Shown in pieces: positions 35,145 to 42,831 of a stretch of DNA of 46,560 bases. The stretch is taken from contig DKQD01000060.1 in assembly GCA_002474345.1 (NCBI GenBank), positions 40,980 through 87,539 on the forward strand, in the 5' to 3' direction. The translations under genes were made by a program, and so were the position numbers. This DNA is from Bacteriovoracaceae bacterium UBA7317 (GTDB lineage: Bacteria > Bdellovibrionota > Bacteriovoracia > Bacteriovoracales > Bacteriovoracaceae). The notes beneath the pieces were generated by a model. The model was not told the origin of the DNA. It did no database searches and was given only the letters and a program-made list of their open reading frames with translations. The stretch's first letter is position 1, and each line of letters opens with the position of its first letter.

Positions 35145-36113
35145 ATGGAGATCTTTAATTATTTAAGCTCATTTAAAAATTGCTGTGACATAGACTCTCT
35201 TAAAAAAATATCTGAGGAACGAAGCTCTTGGCCTCTTAGAAAAAATACAAATCAACTTTGGAAAAAACTAGATTCCCTTCCCTCACTTTCATATACGCCT
35301 TCTTTTAATTCTATCGGGCCTGATATAAAAATAGGTAAAAAGGAAGATTTATCGGATGAGCAATATAACGAATTATTAGAACAGTCCAAAAACCTTATCC
35401 CGTGGAAGAAAGGCCCCTTTGACTTGTTTGGAATAAAAATAGATGGAGAATGGAGGTCTGACTTTAAATGGACAAGGATAGAAAAAGCCTTGGGTTCGTT
35501 AAGAGGAAGAAGAATCCTCGATATCGGATGTAATAATGGCTATTTTATTTTCAAAATGATGGAGCATAACCCTGAAATGGTATTAGGTTTAGACCCCGTT
35601 GTCCGCTGTCTTCTCCAATTCAGGTTGATCCAATCATACACAAACTTCCCAAATACTTTTTTTGAGCTTTGGGGAGTTGAACATGTAAAATACTTTAAAA
35701 ATTTTTTTGATGATATATTTTATATGGGGATTATTTATCATCACAAAAATCCTATCGAACAACTTACAACTATAAGAGAAGCACTTAAACCAGGCGGTCG
35801 TATTATTTTTGAAACAATAGGCATACCTGGTGAAGGGCCTTATGCTCTTTTTCCTGAAGACCGATATGCTAAGATGAGAAATATTTGGTTCATCCCGACA
35901 ATAAGCTGCTCCGTTAATTGGTTAAAAAAGGCAAAATTTAAAAACGTGGAAATCGTCTCTTCTTCCAAACTAACCTTTGAAGAGCAAAGAAATACTGACT
36001 GGTGTCCTCCACCTCATCAAACACTTAAGGATTTCCTGGACCCTAAAGACATCACAAAAACTGTAGAAGGACATCCAGCTCCCATAAGGTTTTGCATTAT
36101 TGCTGAAAAGTGA
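35145..36113 (+). CDS. cmoB: tRNA U34 carboxymethyltransferase
   Basis: 322 residues, normal for CmoB. Family signatures: WPLRKNTNQLWKKLDSLP, IGKKEDLSDEQYNELLEQ, LIPWKKGPFDLFGIKIDGEW, motif I RILDIGCNNGYFIFKM and GIIYHHKNPIEQL. It transfers the carboxymethyl group of carboxy-SAM to ho5U34 in tRNAs, which widens wobble decoding. Directly joined to cmoA with no spacer. The tRNA-U34 hydroxylase partner is not in the window. Confidence 0.96.
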   Translation: MEIFNYLSSFKNCCDIDSLKKISEERSSWPLRKNTNQLWKKLDSLPSLSYTPSFNSIGPDIKIGKKEDLSDEQYNELLEQSKNLIPWKKGPFDLFGIKIDGEWRSDFKWTRIEKALGSLRGRRILDIGCNNGYFIFKMMEHNPEMVLGLDPVVRCLLQFRLIQSYTNFPNTFFELWGVEHVKYFKNFFDDIFYMGIIYHHKNPIEQLTTIREALKPGGRIIFETIGIPGEGPYALFPEDRYAKMRNIWFIPTISCSVNWLKKAKFKNVEIVSSSKLTFEEQRNTDWCPPPHQTLKDFLDPKDITKTVEGHPAPIRFCIIAEK

Positions 36114-36132
36114 TCTTTGTTCCAAAAGATCA
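36111..36132. terminator. hairpin spanning the two convergent stop codons of cmoB and the DsbA-like gene
   Basis: TGATCTTT (36111-36118) pairs perfectly with AAAGATCA (36125-36132). The TGA of cmoB and the TGA of the opposite gene are the two ends of the stem. No long U-run follows on either side, so efficiency as a terminator is doubtful. Confidence 0.4.
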
Positions 36133-36780
36133 TTGAAAAGGATGATCTCTCAAAAAAGCTTCATATTTATTTAAATCCAAACTATCTTCTGAATTTAAAT
36201 AAGACTCCATATAAGGAATAGAGTCATTACCCCAAAATAACTCTTTACCAATTACAAAGCTAGGTACTCCAAACACTCCCTTAGACAAGGCTTCTTGAAC
36301 ATTTGATTTCAATGCCTTTCTCATCTCTTTGGTATTCACTTTATCCAATATTTCCGCACCGGGGTAACCTTCCTCTGTTAAAAAGCCGATTAAGCCCTCT
36401 GGGTCTCCAATATCTCGTCCTTCAGACCAGCCTTTTTTAAAAAATAAATCAATAATTTCGAATTGGTTTTTACCAACATTTTCAACCAGGCTAGACCTTA
36501 AAGCATAAAGAGAATTAAAAGGTAATCTACTTGGAGTTCTAAAGGGAATTTTCTTCAATTTAGAGAACCTTAAACAATCCTTAAAAAGATAGTTTCTTTT
36601 TGTTTCAATTTGGGCGGGGCCTTTTGTTTCAAAGTGACCTATTATCGAAGATAAAATAACTGGCTTAAAGGAAAACTCAACTTGTTCCTCAAAAAGTTTC
36701 TTCTTGTTTTCCCTAACCCATTGCCAAGATAAGTAAGAGTAGGGTGACAAAAAATCAAAATAATATTCTATAATTTTCAT
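36130..36780 (-). CDS. DsbA-family 2-hydroxychromene-2-carboxylate isomerase-like protein
   Basis: 216 residues, thioredoxin fold of the DsbA/HCCA isomerase type. IEYYFDFLSPYSYLSWQWV shows Ser in place of the CxxC pair, as in HCCA isomerase and kappa-class GST. RTPSRLPFNSLYALR and GVFGVPSFVIGKELFWGNDS are conserved. It probably uses glutathione; gshA at the right end would supply gamma-glutamylcysteine. The substrate is unknown. Convergent with cmoB. Confidence 0.87.
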   Translation of the reverse strand: MKIIEYYFDFLSPYSYLSWQWVRENKKKLFEEQVEFSFKPVILSSIIGHFETKGPAQIETKRNYLFKDCLRFSKLKKIPFRTPSRLPFNSLYALRSSLVENVGKNQFEIIDLFFKKGWSEGRDIGDPEGLIGFLTEEGYPGAEILDKVNTKEMRKALKSNVQEALSKGVFGVPSFVIGKELFWGNDSIPYMESYLNSEDSLDLNKYEAFLRDHPFQ

Positions 36781-36842
36781 AATTCATGCTACCATTTTCT
36801 ATCATGATAAATTATCTAATGTTGTAGGTTAAAAGAATTTAT

Positions 36843-37160
36843 ATGAAAAGCTTCTCAGTTATAATTTTATTAATTTTAACAACCTCATGCAAAAAAGAAT
36901 ATGATGCGAACTCATGCCAAAACCTAATTTTTAAACAATCTAAAGGTCTAAATGCTGCAGCTGGAACGATGGCCAACGATTTTAAGAAGTTTTGTAAAGG
37001 AAAGAAGGTAAAAATAACTTTAGAACAATGCAAAAATGCAACCAATTATGTCCTCACCTCATTTTCACAAGTCACTGAAAAGAAATTAAAAGCCAAATAC
37101 GGCGAAGAGGTCCTGAACTGTCTGAACAAAGGTATGATTAAAAAATACATCAAGAATTAA
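36843..37160 (+). CDS. small lipoprotein of unknown function
   Basis: 105 residues. MKSFSVIILLILTTSCKKEY is a type II signal peptide with lipobox LTTSC. The mature domain has four further Cys (NSCQNL, KFCKGK, EQCKNA, LNCLNK) evenly spaced over helices, which suggests two disulfides in a small periplasmic helical bundle. No family recognised. Converges on the microprotein gene at 37161. Confidence 0.75.
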   Translation: MKSFSVIILLILTTSCKKEYDANSCQNLIFKQSKGLNAAAGTMANDFKKFCKGKKVKITLEQCKNATNYVLTSFSQVTEKKLKAKYGEEVLNCLNKGMIKKYIKN

Positions 37161-37325
37161 TTAATTCATATTAAGAAAAACCAAGAAAACTGAGCAAGCA
37201 ATCATCAGTAAAAGAACAGAAAGTTGAACCTTACCAAAAGATTTGGCTTGCTGAAAATTCTGCTTTTGATAAGCCTTCTTTTTTTCAGAGTGGTTATGTT
37301 TTACCTTCTTTGATCTTTTTTTCAT
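37161..37325 (-). CDS. 54-residue single-pass membrane microprotein after the parA-like cluster
   Basis: Read by hand. It starts MKKRSKKVKHNHSEKKKAYQ at 37325 and ends LNMN-stop at 37161. Residues 1-32 are strongly basic; residues 33-52 (VQLSVLLLMIACSVFLVFLN) form one membrane helix with the basic end inside. GAGG stands 9 bases before the ATG. It lies 29 bases downstream of the 119-residue gene in the same direction, so it is the third gene of the parA-like run. No family recognised. Confidence 0.65.
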   Translation of the reverse strand: MKKRSKKVKHNHSEKKKAYQKQNFQQAKSFGKVQLSVLLLMIACSVFLVFLNMN

Positions 37326-37354
37326 TTCTTGAAGCCTCACTGCGACACATAAAT

Positions 37355-37714
37355 TTAGTTTCTAAAGATATCTCGAAAAAGACCAAAAATTCCACCCTTA
37401 CTTTTTATTTTATAAGGTTTTTTTCCAGTAGACTTAAGCTTTGAGGAAAAAGAGTTATTTCCCTCTAACTTTTTATCTAACTCTTTTAGCTTTTCAGCTG
37501 ATTTGACGCCCTCTCTTAATTCCTCAACCATTTCATTATTTAACTTAACAATTTCTCTAGCCTTTACCACTGCCTCTTGTGCTCCCACTGTTCTCGTCTG
37601 CCCTTCAATTTCGTCATAAGACTCCCATGGCCTTAAGGACCTTGGCTTTGTAGTCCGCGTAAGGTCTTTGGAAGTTTTTTTGTTTTTCTTTAGATCATCT
37701 AGACAAATCGCCAT
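37355..37714 (-). CDS. 119-residue partner of the ParA-like protein, unknown
   Basis: The frame starts 6 bases after the parA-like stop, so it is probably coupled. N-terminal residues 1-45 are basic and disordered-looking with TTKPRSLRPWESYD; residues 45-85 form a helix (VGAQEAVVKAREIVKLNNEM); the tail is basic and ends in an amphipathic GGIFGLFRDIFRN that could touch the membrane. No ParB (parS-binding HTH) domain is visible, although its place is that of a ParB. It could activate the ATPase through its basic N-terminus, as ParB and ParG peptides do; this is inference. Confidence 0.65.
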   Translation of the reverse strand: MAICLDDLKKNKKTSKDLTRTTKPRSLRPWESYDEIEGQTRTVGAQEAVVKAREIVKLNNEMVEELREGVKSAEKLKELDKKLEGNNSFSSKLKSTGKKPYKIKSKGGIFGLFRDIFRN

Positions 37715-37720
37715 AATTAT

Positions 37721-38824
37721 TTACCTAAACTCTCTGCCAAAAACAGGGTCACCATTTCCCACAGGGCTATACCCATTTATTGAATAGAAATCACCCCGAT
37801 TTTTTTGATCTATATTTTCTTGCACAATAGAGTGAATTTCTTGAAGAAGGTTTTTCATTTCTTTAGCTGGTACTTTTCCAGGAACATGCTCAAGAACGGA
37901 GCTGTAAAGAGCTGTAGCTTCTTCCCCTAACACACTTTCTCTTAATCCACATTGGGTGCATCCTTCCACATTATTTTCGTACCAACTTCTAATTTCAAGA
38001 CTCAGCTTTCTGTTGACACTAAATCTTGTTGGTACAAAGATAGTTTTAAAGGACATTTTCATTTCTTCTTTAAATTCATTTAGAAAATGTCTAAAAACCT
38101 TGAAATTTCTGAAATTATTTATCTTACACTCTAAAGGTGAAATGAGAACATCACAACCGACTAAAGCGTTAGTAGTCAACTGATTCCAATTAGGCGAACA
38201 ATCCATGATTACTAGATCAAAGTCCTTTTTCAACTTTTCAACTATTTTTTCCTTGATCCAAAATTCCCGTCTATGAATATTTCCTAAAGAATCATTCATA
38301 GCAACAAGTTCCGGAGTCTCAGGTATTAGGAAAAGTCGATCTAAATCTGTAGGCTGAATGACATCACCCAGTCTGGTTTGACCATTAAATAAGTCAGCCA
38401 ATCCCTTTGTATTATTCAACCGATCAAGAATCGAATGTAAGTCTTCCGAATCCTCTATATCATTCTCAAATCCCAGAGCCGTCGTAATATCTCCCTGGAT
38501 ATCCAAGCCAACAACACATGTTTTTACGTTATGTAAGGCTGCAACCCTGGCGAGATTTAAAGCAAGAGTGCTTTTTAGAACTCCTCCTTTAGTCGTAAAA
38601 ACTGAGACAGCTACGGGTTGTGAAAATCTTGGAAAGAAGCCGATGTGTTCACCTATCTGAGGTAAAGATTCTATTCCCCATCCTTTTTTTACAATAGCAC
38701 CTGAGCGAAATCTTTTGGATTTATTTATATAACCTTGGCGTTCTAGTTCCTCTAGATCACCTTTTCTTGAGTGTGCAGAGAAAATATCGAGTATTTTTTT
38801 TAAAGGAAAATTTTTTTCAATCAC
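37721..38824 (-). CDS. ParA/MinD-family ATPase with N-terminal HTH-like region
   Basis: 367 residues. The deviant Walker A is FTTKGGVLKSTLALNLAR, with Leu where Gly is usual (KGGVGKT). LDIQGDITTALG is the A' motif, and Walker B is LVIMDCSPNWNQLTTNAL. The N-terminal 90 residues (RKGDLEELERQGYINKSKRF) resemble the DNA-binding extension of long ParA proteins. A CTQCG pair lies near residue 278. The start is a GTG with AAGGA 7 bases before. It should position DNA or a protein cargo; the absence of ParB, parS or plasmid genes argues against ordinary plasmid partition. Confidence 0.85.
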   Translation of the reverse strand: MIEKNFPLKKILDIFSAHSRKGDLEELERQGYINKSKRFRSGAIVKKGWGIESLPQIGEHIGFFPRFSQPVAVSVFTTKGGVLKSTLALNLARVAALHNVKTCVVGLDIQGDITTALGFENDIEDSEDLHSILDRLNNTKGLADLFNGQTRLGDVIQPTDLDRLFLIPETPELVAMNDSLGNIHRREFWIKEKIVEKLKKDFDLVIMDCSPNWNQLTTNALVGCDVLISPLECKINNFRNFKVFRHFLNEFKEEMKMSFKTIFVPTRFSVNRKLSLEIRSWYENNVEGCTQCGLRESVLGEEATALYSSVLEHVPGKVPAKEMKNLLQEIHSIVQENIDQKNRGDFYSINGYSPVGNGDPVFGREFR

Positions 38825-39025
38825 AAAGAATTCCTTTTCTACGAGATTTCAAATTATAATTTTAAAAACAAAATTAATTAGTGTCAAAAAACCGTAGGAC
38901 TCATGTATTTACCCCACAAGAACGATCAAGCTTTAAAAAATAATATACTTAAATCATAATTCCGCCTGAAAACTAACCAGAATAAAATATAAAATAGGAT
39001 TAGTATAAGTTAGGGGGTTTAAATT

Positions 39026-39661
39026 ATGGAATTTTTTAAACGAAATACATCATTCAATAAAAATGAATCTTTCAAACAAGAGAGTGAAGAATTCCCACTG
39101 GAAATATATGATTTCTTAAAAGAACTTGAGAAGTCAGATTCCCACCCTATTTATTTTGCCCTTGAAGGCTTTAGTCAGTTAAAAAATGAAGCCGGTAATG
39201 ATGAAGAACTTTCATTATTTCTTCTTGAAGATATAATTTTTTCTTCGCTTTATACCTCTTTTTGCGAAAGCTTTTTCTTGGAGGCTCAAAAATCGGATTT
39301 AAACTTGATTGAAAATTACATTGAATTATTCGAAAAGGGGAGCCCTGAAAGAGAAGCCCAAATCGCTTTAGAGGCTGAATCACACCTTCAATACATCATT
39401 AACGATGGACAGTGTGAAGGATGTTCTTTTTGCTCAAGTCATAGCGATTTAAGTCCACTAGTAGATAAGTGGAACGAGGGAGATATTGAATACTTTGCTG
39501 AACTTTATTTAGGTATGCAGGCAATTCAGTCTTTTTTTGACCAAATACTCTATGACTATTTACCATACAACCCAAATATTTTAACTGACTTTTCAATGGA
39601 AACTATTGATAAAATTAGGGTCTTTTTGATTGAATTAACAAAAAAAGAAATCAGCAGCTAA
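39026..39661 (+). CDS. acidic protein with Cys-x2-Cys-x2-Cys motif, unknown
   Basis: 211 residues, Glu/Asp-rich and helical, without a signal peptide. A motif CEGCSFCSSHSD at about residue 130 could bind zinc or an iron-sulfur cluster. No family recognised. It is divergent from the ParA-like gene across a 200-base AT-rich gap and has a good ribosome site AGGGGG. It may be regulated together with that cluster. Confidence 0.75.
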   Translation: MEFFKRNTSFNKNESFKQESEEFPLEIYDFLKELEKSDSHPIYFALEGFSQLKNEAGNDEELSLFLLEDIIFSSLYTSFCESFFLEAQKSDLNLIENYIELFEKGSPEREAQIALEAESHLQYIINDGQCEGCSFCSSHSDLSPLVDKWNEGDIEYFAELYLGMQAIQSFFDQILYDYLPYNPNILTDFSMETIDKIRVFLIELTKKEISS

Positions 39662-39714
39662 AGCTTAAAATCATCGCAAAAAGCATGAAAAAAAAACAAT
39701 TCCAACTATTTATT

Positions 39715-39743
39715 TTGACAAATTTCCGAAAGCAAACTAATAG
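39715..39743 (+). promoter_or_regulatory. putative promoter of the secreted HAD protein
   Basis: Perfect TTGACA (39715-39720), 17-base spacer, weak TAATAG (39738-39743), 40 bases before the start codon. Confidence 0.45.
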
Positions 39744-39783
39744 GAAACCATAACTAATTGAGTTTTCTTTTGGAGAGAAAAAC

Positions 39784-40668
39784 ATGAAATATAAAACCTT
39801 TGCATTACCAGTTTTACTGACTCTATTTTCAATTAACTCACTTGCTTGTAGTGAAAAAAATTTAGAGGGTCATTATGACACTGATAAAATTTCATTTGTT
39901 GAAAAAACAATTGGGAATATCTCTAAATCATGTGGTGGAGAAAAAAATGTACTCGTTTTCCTCGACCTTGATAATACATTACTCGCCATGAAAAAACCTT
40001 TAGGAAGTGACCAATGGTTTACCTGGCAATCAAAGCTTTTAGGCGACAACAAAAACCCTGAATCGAAGTTTAAAGTTTCAAAAGACTTCTACACACTTCT
40101 AAATATTACCCAGGAACTATTCCTTAATGGGGGAATGAGACCTGTTGAAGATAAAACGGTTGCCTTCGTCAAGAAGCTTCAAAAAGACGGCCACAAAGTT
40201 GTTATTTTAACTTCTAGAGGCGGTAATAACATGGAGGCTACCTTAAGAGAGTTAAATAAAAATAATTTAGATTTTTCTAAATCATCATTAGGAAAAGGAA
40301 GCAAAGAGTTTTTCCTTCCGTATGGCAAGGACTCCAAGAAAAAACAAAGAAAGGTGCTCTTTACAAAGGGCGTTTTTATGACAGCGGGACTGCATAAAGG
40401 TGAAATGACTCAAGTGTTAATGAAAAAATACAATACAACAAGCCCTTGTATTGTTCATGTAGATGACCATGCTAGGCATACAACTCGTGTTCAAGAGACT
40501 TACAAAAACTTAAAAACAAAAGCCTTTACATTCCGTTATGGTGCTGAAGATAAACTCGTAAAAAAGTTTCATTCAGGTTCGAAAACTGAAGTTCACAATG
40601 AGTGGTTAAAGTTCCAAAAAGCCTTTCAGGTAAAAAATGATACTAAACTAGGTATTCAGACGATCTAA
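39784..40668 (+). CDS. secreted HAD-like phosphatase (DUF2608 family)
   Basis: 294 residues. A signal peptide (about 1-22, ending LAC) is followed by the HAD motif I LVFLDLDNTLLAMKKPLG with both Asp. Motif II is VVILTSRGG and the later acidic motif IV is CIVHVDDHARHT. WFTWQSKLLGD and GGMRPVEDKTVAFVKKLQ fit DUF2608, a family of secreted proteins known from Chlamydia and Legionella. It would be a periplasmic or exported phosphatase; the substrate is unknown. Cys at the end of the signal could be a lipidation site, but the lipobox is poor. A strong terminator follows. Confidence 0.8.
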   Translation: MKYKTFALPVLLTLFSINSLACSEKNLEGHYDTDKISFVEKTIGNISKSCGGEKNVLVFLDLDNTLLAMKKPLGSDQWFTWQSKLLGDNKNPESKFKVSKDFYTLLNITQELFLNGGMRPVEDKTVAFVKKLQKDGHKVVILTSRGGNNMEATLRELNKNNLDFSKSSLGKGSKEFFLPYGKDSKKKQRKVLFTKGVFMTAGLHKGEMTQVLMKKYNTTSPCIVHVDDHARHTTRVQETYKNLKTKAFTFRYGAEDKLVKKFHSGSKTEVHNEWLKFQKAFQVKNDTKLGIQTI

Positions 40669-40689
40669 AAAAATCACATATATTTTTTT

Positions 40690-40721
40690 AAAAAAAGGAG
40701 GCGCTAACCTCCTTTTTTTTT
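40690..40721 (+). terminator. Rho-independent terminator after the HAD gene
   Basis: A7-GGAGG (40690-40701) pairs with CCTCC-T8 (40708-40720) around a 6-base loop. It lies just ahead of the next gene, whose start is 20 bases downstream, so that gene may use read-through or its own short leader. Confidence 0.88.
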
Positions 40722-40740
40722 ATTTTCACGGAGAACCCTT

Positions 40741-41907
40741 TTGGAGCAACGGCCTTTTGAAATTGAACATATAGACCCTTTAGGTCAAGGCGTCTCAAAG
40801 AAAAGCAAAATCACTTTCATTGAGAAAACGCTACCAGGTGAGATAGGTCAAGCTACCATCTACAAAGAGGCAAAAGGAGTCTCTTTTGGTTTTATTAAAA
40901 ATGCTGATGATATTGAATTAGAGTCCAAAGATAGAGTAGACCCTGAATGCCCTCACTACTGGGAATGTCCCGGCTGTCAATATCTACATACGACTTACGA
41001 AAATGAAATACTATTTAAAAAGCAATCGCTAGAAAGGCACCTCCTACCTCTTACAAATTCCTTACCTGAATCGATTGAAGCCACTCTTCATTTTGCAATT
41101 AGAAGGCTTCAATATAGAAATAGGGTTCAGCTTCATTATAACTTACCAAAAAAGAAATTGGGCCTAAAAAATACAAAGTTAAATGAAATTATTGAAATCC
41201 CTGATTGCAAAATTTTAGACTCAAAAACTGAAAACGAGTTACAGTCTCTTTATAATGGGAAAAAATGGCTTGAACTCATAAAAAAAAGTTTCCCTTCTTC
41301 TGCTTCTAAGAAAGGTCATATAGAGATCTATAATCAGGATAAAGACTCTCCCTCCATAGCTGTTAACAAGCCTTATTCTCATTTAGGGTTTAGCCAGGTT
41401 TTTGAAGAAATGAACCTAAAGTTAAAAAAATTTTTAACTGAAAAGGCAGAGTCCCTTTTAGAAAACTCTAATAAAAATATTATTCTAGATTTATTTGGTG
41501 GGAATGGTAATTTAACAAGACAACTCAGAACACCTGTCATAGTTATTGATAGCTGCCAAATAAATGATCACTCACTATCTCCATACCAGACATTTCATAA
41601 AAAAAACCTTTACCAAAAAAATATACTTCAAGATTTGGTTGCATTAACCAAAAATAAAAAGGTTGAGGGGATGATCATTGATCCTCCTAGAGCTGGTATA
41701 AAAGGCCTTGAAAAATGGGCTGAATACTTCAAACCGAACTTTTTATTTTTTATTTCTTGCAACCCATCTGTACTAAAAAGGGACTTAGCTCCTATAATTA
41801 AGATCGGTTACAAATTAAATGAAATACATTTATTTGACCTCTTTCCTTCAACTCAACATTATGAAACTGTTGTCCTTCTGACAAAACCTAACGGACTACC
41901 TAAATGA
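40741..41907 (+). CDS. Fe-S 23S rRNA/tRNA m5U methyltransferase (RlmD/TrmA family)
   Basis: 388 residues from a TTG start with GGAG 7 bases upstream. An N-terminal TRAM-like barrel (1-60) precedes the [4Fe-4S] Cys set C70-x5-C76-x2-C79 (CPHYWECPGC) and a fourth Cys C156. Motif I is LDLFGGNGNLTR. The catalytic region is DPPRAG, C340 in FISCNPSVLKRDL, and the base Glu in TQHYETVVLL. All point to 5-methyluridine formation; the Fe-S set favours the RlmD/RlmC type over TrmA. The nucleotide position cannot be decided. Confidence 0.88.
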   Translation: MEQRPFEIEHIDPLGQGVSKKSKITFIEKTLPGEIGQATIYKEAKGVSFGFIKNADDIELESKDRVDPECPHYWECPGCQYLHTTYENEILFKKQSLERHLLPLTNSLPESIEATLHFAIRRLQYRNRVQLHYNLPKKKLGLKNTKLNEIIEIPDCKILDSKTENELQSLYNGKKWLELIKKSFPSSASKKGHIEIYNQDKDSPSIAVNKPYSHLGFSQVFEEMNLKLKKFLTEKAESLLENSNKNIILDLFGGNGNLTRQLRTPVIVIDSCQINDHSLSPYQTFHKKNLYQKNILQDLVALTKNKKVEGMIIDPPRAGIKGLEKWAEYFKPNFLFFISCNPSVLKRDLAPIIKIGYKLNEIHLFDLFPSTQHYETVVLLTKPNGLPK

Positions 41908-41938
41908 CTTATTCCCGATTCTATAATAAAATCTAAAT

Positions 41939-42649
41939 ATGAAGGTTTTATTAAAGAAAGAAATGAGTCCCATAATTAGTTGTCCTTATATCGATGGAAA
42001 GGAATCATGTAATGAATTTTTCTTAGCCTACAACTTATCAAAACCTGAATTAGATGAGCTGTTGGAAGCAGGTTGGAGAAAGTTTGGAATTTACTTTTAC
42101 AGACCCAAGTGTCCAAGTTGTGCTTCCTGCCTTCCTCTTAGAGTTTTAACCGATGAATTCACCCCAACCAATTCTCAGAAAAAGGTTTTTAAAAAAAATA
42201 GCGATATTGAAATAAAAGTAAAGCCGCTGGAGTATAGAGACGAAATCTTTGAACTCTATCTTAAGCACTCTAGAACGAGATTTAACCAGGAAAGCTCTCC
42301 AGGCGAATTCAAAATCTCTCACTTTTATGTTTCTTGTCCATCCTTTCAAATGGAGTACAGTCTAAAAGAAAAGCTTATAGCTGTAGGCTTCCTTGATATA
42401 GGCCATAGAGGCTTGAGCAGTGTTTATTTTATCTTTGACCCAGATTTTTCAAAAAGAAGCTTAGGTATTTTTGGGGCTTTATATGAAATTAAATATGCTA
42501 AAGAGCTTTCTATTCCTTTCTATTACCTAGGATATTTTATACCATCAAACTCATCCATGGCCTATAAAAACCAATTTAAGCCTTACGAAATCTTTAATTG
42601 GACCAAAGAATCTTGGGAATTATCCGGCAAGAGTGACAAACAGCCTTAG
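41939..42649 (+). CDS. bpt: aspartate/glutamate leucyltransferase (Bpt)
   Basis: 236 residues, typical for bacterial Bpt. The N-terminal CPYIDGKESCNEFFLAYNLS, then GIYFYRPKCPSCASCLPLRV, has the Cys cluster of the ATE1 family. SVYFIFDPDFSKRSLGIFGA and YYLGYFIPSNSSMAYKNQFKP are the catalytic GNAT-like part. It puts Leu on N-terminal Asp/Glu and creates an N-degron for ClpS/ClpAP. Start may also be the ATG 24 bases downstream (MSPIISC). The clp genes are not in the window. Confidence 0.92.
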   Translation: MKVLLKKEMSPIISCPYIDGKESCNEFFLAYNLSKPELDELLEAGWRKFGIYFYRPKCPSCASCLPLRVLTDEFTPTNSQKKVFKKNSDIEIKVKPLEYRDEIFELYLKHSRTRFNQESSPGEFKISHFYVSCPSFQMEYSLKEKLIAVGFLDIGHRGLSSVYFIFDPDFSKRSLGIFGALYEIKYAKELSIPFYYLGYFIPSNSSMAYKNQFKPYEIFNWTKESWELSGKSDKQP

Positions 42650-42705
42650 TTTCGCAACACATTAAGCCAACACCCTGTAATCAAGCCCCTAAATCAACAA
42701 AATCC

Positions 42706-42734
42706 TTGACTCTGCGCCTTATTTTAGTTAAAAA
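42706..42734 (+). promoter_or_regulatory. putative promoter of the DEAD-box gene
   Basis: TTGACT (42706-42711), 17-base spacer, TAAAAA (42729-42734), leaving a leader of about 90 bases before the start codon. Confidence 0.5.
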
Positions 42735-42763
42735 GTTCAAAATATTTTAAAAACCCCCTTTTA

Positions 42764-42797
42764 TTAGCCTAAAAAATTTAATAATTATTGAGGCTAA
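42764..42797 (+). promoter_or_regulatory. leader hairpin ahead of the DEAD-box gene
   Basis: TTAGCCT (42764-42770) pairs perfectly with AGGCTAA (42791-42797) around a 20-base A/T loop, about 35 bases before the start. No U-run follows. It could be an autoregulatory or temperature-sensitive leader element. Confidence 0.4.
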
Positions 42798-42831
42798 CCT
42801 TTAAACAATCAAAATAGGTAATATTACTAAA

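Noticed and set aside
38825..39025. parS sites or iterons upstream of the ParA-like gene
   Set aside because: Only AT-rich sequence is visible; I found no clear repeated or palindromic 14-16-mer.
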